A DNA stretch of 64,000 nt, taken from the NCBI GenBank assembly GCA_002102555.1, contig MCFL01000006.1, forward strand, positions 620,001 through 684,000, in the 5' to 3' direction. The notes below the pieces were generated by a model, which saw only the letters and a list, made by a program, of their open reading frames with translations, did not search any database and was not told the DNA's origin. The position numbers and the translations under genes are program-made. This DNA is from Catenaria anguillulae PL171. Lineage: Eukaryota; Blastocladiomycota; Blastocladiomycetes; Blastocladiales; Catenariaceae. This document shows positions 23,216 to 31,376 of the stretch, piece by piece (the stretch's first letter is position 1; each line of letters opens with the position of its first letter).

Positions 23216-23767
23216 ACCAACCAAGTCGATATTGCTTGCTCGAGTGTGTTTGCTGCAACCTTGGCCAGTGGTCGTGTGTCTGAGAATCGACTGCTCCGTT
23301 TTGCTTGTGCCTTTTCAATCGCATTTCCTCTTGTTGGTTGATTCCCGCAACCCTCTGGCCACTTCTTACCCTGCCTCTTTGTTGCTTCACTATTTTGTAC
23401 AATAGCTCCCATCACCATCCCATGTGCCGCCTGGCATTTACATAGACTGCATCATAATGATCCAATGAATATAGGGCAAGAAGGAGGTTGCAGCATTCGA
23501 TTTTCGGCGACCCTCGCGCACTCATTAGTCTCCCTATTGACAGGGGAACGAGGAATAGTTCCCCTGCTATTGCCTCGTGTCCCACAGACAAGAACGTCGT
23601 TTGCGAAACAAATATATTAATACATCTGACCCTTACATAATGTAGGACATGGGGCAAAAGTATTTTGCAATGACATGTTCATTTGTGTGAGGAGGAGAGG
23701 AGTACAGATGTCAACATTTTGTGATGTGCCATCAGTCATCCGCTGGAATGTAATGATGATTATAGGC
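23216..23767. other. Convergent intergenic region with a hairpin
   Basis: Lies between the elicitor stop and the stop of the minus gene. A perfect 9-bp inverted repeat with an 8-bp loop (CAGGGGAAC..GTTCCCCTG, 23541-23566) could form a strong RNA hairpin. No gene seen. Confidence 0.4.
23541..23566. repeat. Perfect 9-bp inverted repeat, 8-bp loop
   Basis: CAGGGGAAC at 23541-23549 is exactly reverse-complementary to GTTCCCCTG at 23558-23566. It lies 326 bp after copy 1 of the elicitor gene. Role unknown. Confidence 0.6.
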
Positions 23768-24328
23768 TTACACAAACCGATTAAAAGTCACCGCCGAACC
23801 ACAAGAAACATACACTCCCACCTTCGTAGCTTGGCTCAAACTACGAACCACAACAATTTCGAAACCGTGCCGCTTCCACTTGTCCGCATGGCCAGGACCG
23901 AGCATGTACCAGTCCTCTGATCCCGATGGATTCGAACGGCTTGAAATCATCACCTCAACAGACTCGTTCGACGCATTCAATACATCAATCTCATCGAACT
24001 CGGTTGTCCCGGCAACGGAAAAGCTTTTCTTGGCGACGAACGGGTGGTCAAAGTTATGCACACGGACAAGAGATCCAACGGGAACCAGTTCCCCAACTTG
24101 GCGACCATACTGGTCACGCGCAGCAACAGTCTCGAACGAGCCGGGGGTTCGCGTCCAGGTTTCGTGCCCCTCAGAGCACACCGGAAACCACTTATCGGAC
24201 CCACCCGATTGGGCGGAAATAGAAATAAAAATGGTGAAAGGTGTTTTGTTGATGACGGTAATGCACTGCGCCTTTTGACCAGGAGTGACCGTAACAGCCG
24301 CCGTCGTGTTCGACAAGTCGGCGGTCAT
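23768..24328 (-). CDS. Small beta-rich hypothetical protein
   Basis: 186 residues from ATG 24328 (M-T-A-D-L-S-N-T-T). The open frame extends upstream to 24412 but without a better start. The sequence alternates polar and hydrophobic residues as in a beta sandwich: C-I-T-V-I-N-K-T-P-F-T-I-F-I-S-I, W-F-P-V-C-S-E-G-H-E-T-W, V-R-V-H-N-F-D, V-E-V-M-I-S-S-R, Y-V-S-C-G-S-A-V. No signal peptide or transmembrane segment. No family recognised. Convergent with elicitor copy 1. Intact, with no frame breaks. Confidence 0.6.
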   Translation of the reverse strand: MTADLSNTTAAVTVTPGQKAQCITVINKTPFTIFISISAQSGGSDKWFPVCSEGHETWTRTPGSFETVAARDQYGRQVGELVPVGSLVRVHNFDHPFVAKKSFSVAGTTEFDEIDVLNASNESVEVMISSRSNPSGSEDWYMLGPGHADKWKRHGFEIVVVRSLSQATKVGVYVSCGSAVTFNRFV

Positions 24329-25339
24329 GTCGATGACTATTTGGCGGCGGTTGATGTAAGTGGGGCAATGGCGGACGGTACGAGGGGATAAAAAGGGCGA
24401 AGGCCAGGGCAAGGGCAGTATAGCAGCAAGAGTTTCGCGGTGGCAAGCTTGGATGGCGAGGGGGGACTGTTGCTGACACTGTCAGCTGTTCACATCCAAT
24501 GCCAGTGCCGTTCGTCATGGTCAGATTTGCCGAGAAGAGGGTGGGCCGTGGCAGCCTCAAATAAACGTACATACTACATTCAAAGCGAATTGACTGATTA
24601 AGACTCGACGATGCGACGGATACTTAACGTGAAGTGTAGCCTTTCCCCGATCTCGAGTGGTTGTACGGGCTCTTTAAGGATATTCACCACTATCATCATG
24701 GAGAAAGCAGAGCCTCTTGTGAGATTGCATGGGTCGCTGTCCTCGGTAGGGAGTTGAGCCGTCGCACACCTCACACCGCATTGCGCTTCTGTCCTTTGTC
24801 GTACCAGCGAGTAACGTAACTGTTCCGGTGCGCGTGTTGTCTCGCACCCTAATTGCATCCTTTCTCTGTTCTGTGTAATACTTCGCGCGTGCTCGCGAGC
24901 ACGAGTGCCACTCTCACCACTTGCCTGGTGCCACTATTGGTGTTAATTTGTTATTGTTTTTAAACCCAGGACCCTTTTCGTTGCTTTTGTCTTCCGCTTT
25001 CTCGTAAGCAAAAGACTCCGTGTCACGTATTGTTCGGGACACCCAGCACAGAATGTCCGTCTCGGCTTCAAGCGCTTGCGTCAAGTTTGCTCGGGCATAT
25101 GTATGAACAGCGCACCCTCTATCACTGCAGTTGTGCCACCTGCTGTCCCATGATGCGATACCGGCGGCTGTGGATTCAGGCACCCCTGGGAACGTAACGG
25201 CTTGATTCACGTCGGTGCCGCGCATCGAATGTTTCGACTGTGACAAACACCGTGACTGACTCACAACAGTACCGGCCGACCAGCGTGGACATGTAAGCTA
25301 CGCATTTGTAGGTACAGACATCCGTAGTATAGTAAGCAC
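24329..25339. other. Long intergenic stretch with a 16-bp palindrome
   Basis: No convincing gene in about 1 kb. CGTGCTCGCGAGCACG at 24888-24903 is a perfect palindrome. A minus-strand frame ending at 24598 (starting near M-M-I-V-V-N-I-L-K-E-P) reads plausibly for about 33 codons but has no supporting context. Confidence 0.35.
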
Positions 25340-25472
25340 AAGGTCCAGGTGTCATCGTTTCAAAACCCTTCAATAGACCCCCACACCACAATTCCTCCCC
25401 ACACCTCCCACCTCTCCTCTTAACCCATCCACCATTCCCATAGACTCTTCTCGACTACAAACGCTACCAGAC
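25340..25472 (+). repeat. Duplicated elicitor promoter/leader, copy A
   Basis: From AGGTCCAGGT to the ATG at 25473 this matches 31257-31376 with a few substitutions and small indels, including CCCATAGACTCTTCTCGAC and CTACCAGACATGG. It shows that the duplication carried the promoter as well as the gene. Confidence 0.9.
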
Positions 25473-25837
25473 ATGGTCCCATCACCACCATTCTCTCCTT
25501 TACCTTACCCTCGCGCTCTTGTTCGCCAACACGGAAACTTTTGGTGATTCACACCTGTTTCCCAACCAAACTCCCGCACCGCTCGTCCGGCCGCCCGCCA
25601 CCCAAGCTCGAGCACGTCTGATGGCTGACAACGCAACTCTCCCATTGTACGCGGACCCTTAAGCAGCAATACGTGCCTGCGCCCAAAACGAATCGTCTCG
25701 CGTGCGACAAATGTTTTGCTGACATGCAACTTCCGCTCTTTCAGGTACAATGGACCGGAAAACGCCGCCAAGGACCGATTCGGCCGCTTCACCGACGCGG
25801 CTACCGCGACCTCAACCCAGGCTTTCTGCACATGTAC
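25473..25837 (+). pseudogene. Broken copy 2 of the elicitor transglutaminase gene
   Basis: Derived from copy 3. The signal-peptide region is recognisable, but it has lost single bases (ATGGTTCCC became ATGGTCCC). After the codons for A-D-P a deletion joins a position equal to 31575 in copy 3 directly to a position equal to 32494, inside intron 2, removing 918 bp including the candidate catalytic Cys. Intron 2 remnant and the start of exon 3 follow (Y-N-G-P-E-N-A-A-K-D, then D-L-N-P-G-F-L-H-M-Y after a one-base loss). Similarity stops abruptly at 25837, where the inverted-repeat unit begins. It cannot make a working enzyme. Confidence 0.92.
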
Positions 25838-26092
25838 TTTTTTGAGACAAGATGTAGACTCGTCAAGTCGAAATTCACGACCACGTCACAAATAAAGCAG
25901 CAAGATTGCCTCCACATTCAAGATGTGAGGTTGCACAACTAAAATAGCAGGAGAGACCGCGCCCGTAGGCAGCAGAACAAACCGCGCCGGAGGCAGCAGA
26001 GGAGAGGAGACCGCGCCCAGAGGCAGCAAAGGAGAGGAGACCGCGCTCGCAGGCAGCAGATGAGAGGAGACCGCGCCCGTAGGCAGCAGAAC
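25838..26092 (+). repeat. Left terminal inverted repeat with tandem units
   Basis: Outer arm 25838-25950, then about five tandem units of G-A-G-A-C-C-G-C-G-C-C-C-G-T-A-G-G-C-A-G type (25951-26092). Reverse-complementary to 29641-29946 with scattered differences. Confidence 0.9.
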
Positions 26093-26121
26093 ATACCAGC
26101 TATGAAGACCGGCACTTATCT

Positions 26122-28090
26122 TCAATCTGCATACTCATCGGATGGGTATGCATCAAGCTCTTCCCACGCACCCTCAGAATCATCCTCCATGTCGCTTGCA
26201 TCATCATCATGTTCAATGGTCTGATACACGTCGACCCCTGGAATGGACGCCCAATAGCGCTCGCCAAGATGAGGGTCACGGAATCGGGCTGATTCTGGGA
26301 TAACTTGATCAAAGGAAAGGTCATGGTGGCGCGCCAGAATGTAGTCTTCGGCTGACAAGAGAACCGAATTGTCGATGGCGTCATGCTCGGGCGAGACAAT
26401 CTCGCCTAGCCCAATGCAGGCAGCCTCATCCACTGCATTTGCAACACATGGAGGATAACGGGAATCAGTAAGTTACAAGAAAAGTGGTCTGAAGAGAAAC
26501 CAGACAATGTACCAATCAAATCATCAATCGCATCACCCTCCAACGGCACATTGAAGTAGTTGATCTTGTCATGGGCCACCCCTTTCGCAATCATTTTGCG
26601 GATGTACTCATGGTTGGCAGCCCAAAGGCGCACTGAACGGGGATCATTGTCCACCTTTTCCGCGTACAGTGGCATGCGAACCGTAAAGACACCAGCGCCA
26701 CGAGTCGGCCATTCATTGGCATCATTAGCCGTGAGAACCACGGCAGAGTACCTGTCGTGACTCGAGTTTTGGTCGATGTACGCAAGCTTGCCGGCACGCT
26801 CCGGCCAGATACAAAACAGCATGCAGGACATCGGCAACAAAGTCGGGCCAGTCGCGGGTCATGGCAAACTCGTGGAAGATGCGCGAAATCGTGACGGCTT
26901 GCAGGTCAATGTTGCGATTGCGGTTGGGCCGCAGCCATTCAAATCCGACCTTGTCGTTCTGAGAAAAACGAACATCAATCAGAATGAGTGGGCGTTGTTC
27001 AACATGATACACGCATCGAGAAGGAAAACGTACGCGGTCGGGGTGGGGGACAAGGTACACTTTCATGTCGTGCATGTCACCCTGGGCCTGGGTGGCGATG
27101 ATCTTGGCAGCCTCCTCAATCTTAACACCCGTATCCTCAAACAGGAATCCAAATCGATCACGCTGCTCAATAGACAAGCGTGCAACAACGGCCCAGACGG
27201 CAGCTGCCGCGATCGAAGCAGCCCCACAAATCAAAAATTTTGGATCCGCCAAAAGTAGGCGCAGCTTGCGGCGCGACTCGGCAAGCTCGGGATTTTCGTC
27301 CGTGTCAGATGCCATGGAAGAAGTAGGTGGGGCCGTTGACATGGCAGAGTGGTTGGTGACGCGACCGGTGAGACCGCGTTGCAGCGTGGACGACTCGACT
27401 GGCATGTCGTGGGGCACGGCGTCTTGGTCGTCGTCTTGCTCCTCCTCTTTGTCCACGCCGTCGCTGTAGTCGCCGTCATCGTTGTTGGCGGCGGTCGCGC
27501 CCGACCCATGGTTGAGCTGGCCAGCGAACTCGGTTTCATCGTATTCGCCAGCCAGCTGATCCTCCTCCTCATCGTTGGCGTCGCTGCCGGAGGTAATGAC
27601 GTTGCGAATCAAGCGCGCCTCATAAGCGCGAGCGGCCCGCGTGCTCGCGCCAGCACTGGGCAGGTCCGAGCTGATCAACGAAACGACCTCGGTCAATGGC
27701 CGGCGACGCGGCGGTGAGCCGCTCCAGAGCGTCGTGGGGGCTGGTTTGGTGGTGCTGCGGTCCAAAGCCAAGTTGTCGGAATCCGAGCTGATGGTCATCA
27801 CCTCAGTCAACTGCTGGTGGCGCGCTTCTGGGGACCGGGCAAGGGCAGCCTCAACGGAGCCATGGTCGGAAGCGGACTCTGTGCTGCTGTTTCGGACCTG
27901 AAAAACGTCCTGACCAGACTCGGTGTCAGTCTCCTCGAGGAAGAGGTCGACGGAATACCTTGGTCGATGATGGCGTTGATGCGACTCGGAAGGCGGCCGC
28001 TCAAGTTGGCGGCAGAGGCAGCAGCCCTGCGAGGGCGAAGACGAGAGTTTGGGTTTGGGTTAGGTTGGGGTTGTAGTTGTTGGTAGACAT
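26122..28090 (-). CDS. Element gene A: acidic unrecognised protein
   Basis: Probable ATG at 28090 (M-S-T-N-N-Y-N-P-N). The main frame runs from about 27810 down to 26840, then shifts by one base near 26850 and continues to an 80-bp intron (26433-26512) whose splicing keeps phase (D-D-L-I-V-D-E-A-A-C); the last exon ends E-Y-A-D-stop at 26122. Features: Ser/Asp motifs after hydrophobics (V-M-T-I-S-S-D-S-D and V-V-S-L-I-S-S-D), like SUMO-interaction motifs; a long acidic stretch; then a folded half with L-A-D-P-K-F-L-I-C-G-A-A-S, L-I-L-I-D-V-R-F and N-H-E-Y-I-R-K-M-I-A-K-G-V. No transposase or recombinase signature seen. Its position opposite gene B within one pair of inverted repeats suggests a shared function. 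Confidence 0.55.
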
Positions 28091-28680
28091 GGTCGATTGT
28101 GTGAGCGGGAAACTGCGAGTGGAAACAGCTGGTGAGGCGACTTGTGGGCCTGGCAAGAGGTGGCAAACGTGCGGGAAGACGTACATGTGTTGGGTGGAGT
28201 GGTCAATGGTTTGGTTCAGTGTGAGTGACTATTGCTTTGAATTGCGTTGGGTGTCGTGAATGGATGTTTGATGAGTATAACACTTCCGTAGGGAGACTCG
28301 CCCTTCGATCATATTCATATTCATACTGTCTCGGTTCCAAAACTTATGATCAGCATAAAATTTCGAGTCCACATTTTTGTTGCAAAAAAAAGCGAGTGTG
28401 AGTCGGTGACTTGCGGTCACGGCCTTGGGGTCTGTATTTATTTATGCCATGAAATATGCATCCGTACCCGAGCACTTACACTACCCCACAAAAACAACCG
28501 CGTGACCACAATTTTCCCACGACTGCTGCCTTGCCAAGATTTCCACCCACGACTCTCATAAAAGTCGCGCACCCCCCTCCCCCACTTCCCAGCCGCATCT
28601 CTCTCATCCCTACGACGCTGTAATCCACCCACATCGTACGAACCAAACAAAGCTTCAACTCACCAACAACACTTTCCAAC
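28091..28680. promoter_or_regulatory. Central divergent promoter region of the inverted-repeat unit
   Basis: 590 bp between the start codons of genes A and B. It is more A/T-rich than the flanking coding DNA (for example GTATTTATTTATGCC near 28433) and ends in a C-rich leader just before ATG 28681. Must drive both genes if they are expressed. Confidence 0.45.
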
Positions 28681-29574
28681 ATGTCTTCCTTCAACAACAA
28701 CAACAACAACATCACCCCCCTCACTGGCGCCGCCCTGAGGAACCTTGGCAGCCCCTGCTACACGAACGAGGAGTGCGTCGACAACCTTGGCTTGACCGAT
28801 GTTCGGCAGTCTCGAGACGGGTGTGCCTATCACGAATTTTACAAGGGCGCAATCGTGAAACGGTGCCGCAATGGTACGAGGACGAATGGTTTGTTTTGCC
28901 ATGAGTTTGGTGGCCGCTTGTGTTCAGCCCATACACGGGAGACGTTGCGCATTCTCGGCTGCCAAGGATTCAAGTCGCGTGAATTTTTGATTTTGCGCAA
29001 CTTGGAACTTCGATTGGAGCAGCTTGGCCTCAGGTCGAAATGGCGGCGGGCTCAAGCGCACCAGTCCGATGACAGCCGCAAGTACCGTTACGATCTGGTC
29101 ATTTGCCTTGATCCCACCCCGCATGGGTTTACCCAGGCACTCGAGGACCGTATTTCACGGACACCGAGTTGGGACAAGGCCCACGCAAGGGACAGGTGTG
29201 TCGTGGTCGAGATTGACGAGGATATGGACCGCAGTGGTAATCCGTTGTACGACCCAATTCGTCAAGCCAGGCGCACCGATGCAGCTCTTGGCGGCAATGG
29301 GAACATCTTTCATGGCCGACCTGATCGCCACTTGCTTCGCGTCAATGCCGGCCTGGGGCGAGAACGGTTGCGACCATTGGACAAGCCGCAAGCCTTATTT
29401 GCCGAGGGCTGGAACCAGGAGACCGACCACTTTGAATGGTTCGTTCCGCCAGACATGGACGAGGCATGGGAGCAGTACTTGGACTCCCTCGTCAATTACG
29501 TGTTACGCCTTCTCTTCACGCGTTCGGATCTCCTTTTGGATCGGGTTCACTTTTTCCAGTATGACGAGTTTTGA
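28681..29574 (+). CDS. Element gene B: Cys/His-rich protein with PD-(D/E)XK-like nuclease core
   Basis: Intact, intronless, 297 residues. After a poly-Asn start, residues 26-94 hold regularly spaced Cys/His (C26, C32, C48, H51, C62, C73, C81, H84, C94) that could bind zinc. The second half carries R-Y-D-L-V-I (D138), then C-V-V-V-E-I-D-E-D (E177, D179), a following Arg (R198) and G-R-P-D-R-H-L-L-R-V-N. A D...E-x-D/E core on beta strands followed by such a strand is the pattern of PD-(D/E)XK nucleases, including the E-x-D-E forms found with Cys-rich N-termini in large viruses and protists. That assignment is by motif only and needs a profile search. It ends 66 bp before the right repeat array. 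Confidence 0.7.
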   Translation: MSSFNNNNNNITPLTGAALRNLGSPCYTNEECVDNLGLTDVRQSRDGCAYHEFYKGAIVKRCRNGTRTNGLFCHEFGGRLCSAHTRETLRILGCQGFKSREFLILRNLELRLEQLGLRSKWRRAQAHQSDDSRKYRYDLVICLDPTPHGFTQALEDRISRTPSWDKAHARDRCVVVEIDEDMDRSGNPLYDPIRQARRTDAALGGNGNIFHGRPDRHLLRVNAGLGRERLRPLDKPQALFAEGWNQETDHFEWFVPPDMDEAWEQYLDSLVNYVLRLLFTRSDLLLDRVHFFQYDEF

Positions 29575-29640
29575 TTTGTCATCGGTATCTCATTGCATCC
29601 CAACCCGTCCACCCGTCATACAGCAGCCACTTTTACTCGC

Positions 29641-29946
29641 TGCAGGCGCGGTCTGTACTGCTGCCTACTCTCTTGTCGTAGGACTGCTGCCTGCTGGCGC
29701 GGTCTGTTCTGCTGCCTGCGGGCGCGGTCTCCTCTCCTCTGCTGCCTACGGGCGCGGTCTGTTCTGCTGCCCACGGGCGCGGTCTGTTCTGCTGCCTGCG
29801 GGCGCGGTCTGTTCTGCTGCCTACGGGCGCGGTCTCCTCTGCTATTTTAGTTGTACAACCTCGCATCTTGAATGTGGAGGCAATCTTGCTGCTTTATTTG
29901 TGACGTGGTCGTGAATAATACAAGTCTGCATCTTGTCTCAAAAAAA
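29641..29946 (-). repeat. Right terminal inverted repeat with tandem units
   Basis: About seven tandem GCGGTCT-containing units (29641-29840) followed by the outer arm (29841-29946), which ends in G-T-C-T-C plus A7. It is the reverse complement of the left repeat but has more units, so the arrays have changed independently. Confidence 0.9.
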
Positions 29947-30277
29947 CCGTATATCAATTGGCGGGGCGGCAGCTTTACGTGTACACATCCCCTCGCCTGC
30001 GTCACTTCGCAGGAGTGATGAGCAAAATCAATACATATTTACATACATATATGCCGAGTCGAGCCGAGCTCCCAATCCCACCTTGATGCTCAACCAAATT
30101 GATCCGCTCGCTCGCCTCAGCCAGTGGCCACCAACAGTCGGTGAAGAACAATTCAAACTTGGTCCAACTCGGAAATCGTAACCCAAGAAGTTGTGAAAAG
30201 ATATACAGTATCATAAAAGGATACTGAGTGGAAATACTGACGTGACGGCGACATCCACAGTCTGTGCATAAAGCACA
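29947..30277. other. Flank between element and ABC-transporter relic
   Basis: 330 bp with no gene. It does not continue exon 3 of the broken elicitor copy, so the two sides of the element are not the two halves of one gene. Confidence 0.4.
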
Positions 30278-30692
30278 AAACGGCAACTCGAGCACGTGCC
30301 CGCGGCTCGCCAACAGCGTTGCCTTGTCCATGACTCCCGCACCCACTTCTTGCTCCCCTGCCACACCACCTCCCGTGGTTGTTCCGCCAACGGAGTCAGG
30401 CAACGGCAAAAACGACCGCTTGGACACTTGCGCCGTTGATGACCCCACAATGGCCTTGCGATACTTGCCCGCCATGACATCGTCGAGTGTATCGAGCAAA
30501 TCGGTCACGCGCGTCGTGTATGTACCCAGCAAGCTCCGACAATTCCTTGTACGAGTACATGATACGCCCAAACGCGTCTGATGACAACAAGAGCAACCAC
30601 CGGTTGGTAACGAAGTCTTGGGTGCGCGAGCCCATGGACGACACGGGTGCTGTGCCCAAGGACGACGAGCCCAAGGAGCCAACAGCAGCAAG
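30278..30692 (-). pseudogene. Fragment of a peroxisomal ABC transporter (ABCD/PXA family)
   Basis: The minus strand reads [25 protein letters not shown] and then, in another frame, [18 protein letters not shown]. These are hallmark segments at the end of the transmembrane domain of ABCD-type half transporters, which import very-long-chain acyl-CoA into peroxisomes. The frames are separated by an apparent 4-base tandem duplication of TACA (near 30520), unlike the one-base losses elsewhere. Neither the N-terminal helices nor Walker A, signature or Walker B motifs follow. So this is a roughly 130-codon relic. Confidence 0.8.
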
Positions 30693-31256
30693 AGTTTGGC
30701 GGTGATGGAAATGTCGGCACAGTTTGCAGTTTGCCTTCCTTAAACATGGGCCAGAGCTAGTACAAGCGAAACGTGTTTGCCGGTCATGTGAGGTTATGCG
30801 GCACGTATCTCCCCAATGTGTATTGTGAGCATGTTTTTTTGGCCAGCTCAGAGAAATCAGCTCCTGCAGGGCCCATTCCGCAGCCAAGCACCTCTAAAAA
30901 CCTGCCTGTTGATACATGGACAGTGTCGCCGATGTCACCCACATATGCTGTTGCAGGGACGCAAGGAGCCCATCCAGCCGTTGCCGTGGCGGGTGTCCAC
31001 ATCGTTCGCAAAGAGAGACGCGTGAAGTTGATGTCTCACCCAGCGATCTGTCAACAGTGCGCCTTCTGTCGGCTTGCTCGTGCCTATTTCGCAAATGACA
31101 TGCACGCTCCCTTCCGTCGAGCCAACTGTTTGCCAATCCTACATACCCGGCATGACCGGCCGTTGCACGCCAGGCGACCAGCAAAGACTCGGTACTTCAA
31201 AGCATTCGCAAAGCATAGTACCCCATTTCCTTCAAAACTGGGACGCCCGCTCCCTC
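30693..31256. other. Intergenic, nothing recognised
   Basis: Open frames here are short and do not resemble protein. It separates the ABC relic from the duplicated promoter of elicitor copy 3. Confidence 0.35.
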
Positions 31257-31376
31257 CAAGGTCCAGGTGCCATCGTTTCGAAACCCTTCAAAAGATAGAC
31301 CCCCACACCTCCCACCGCTCCTCTTAACCCATCCACCATTCCCATAGACTCTTCTCGACTACAAACACTACCAGAC
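31257..31376 (+). repeat. Duplicated elicitor promoter/leader, copy B
   Basis: Matches 25340-25472 up to the ATG. This copy lacks a 14-15-bp insertion present upstream of the pseudogene. It is the probable core promoter and 5' leader of copy 3. Confidence 0.85.

Larger units (their letters stand above)
25838..29946. mobile_element. Putative 4.1-kb mobile element with long terminal inverted repeats
   Basis: The left end (25838-26092) and right end (29641-29946) are inverted copies. Each begins with a T6/T7 run plus G-A-G-A-C-A-A-G-A-T-G, shares an arm containing CACGACCACGTCACAAATAA, and continues inward as a tandem array of 25-30-bp units. Between them two genes diverge from a central 590-bp region: a minus-strand gene (26122-28090) and a plus-strand gene (28681-29574). 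Both stop within about 70 bp of the repeat arrays, so the layout is compact. The left end interrupts a pseudogene, which marks it as an insertion or rearrangement junction. No clear target-site duplication is visible and no known transposase was recognised, so mobility is inference. Confidence 0.6.

Noticed and set aside
29593-29866. Cys/Leu-rich open frames in both directions
   Set aside because: Products of the tandem repeat units in the right inverted repeat, not genes.
25838-29946. Retrotransposon or Crypton/Starship identity for the element
   Set aside because: No reverse transcriptase, LTR, or tyrosine-recombinase motif seen; ends are inverted, not direct.
30693-31327. 184-codon plus-strand frame as a gene
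   Set aside because: No start context, no family sense, and it overlaps the duplicated elicitor promoter.
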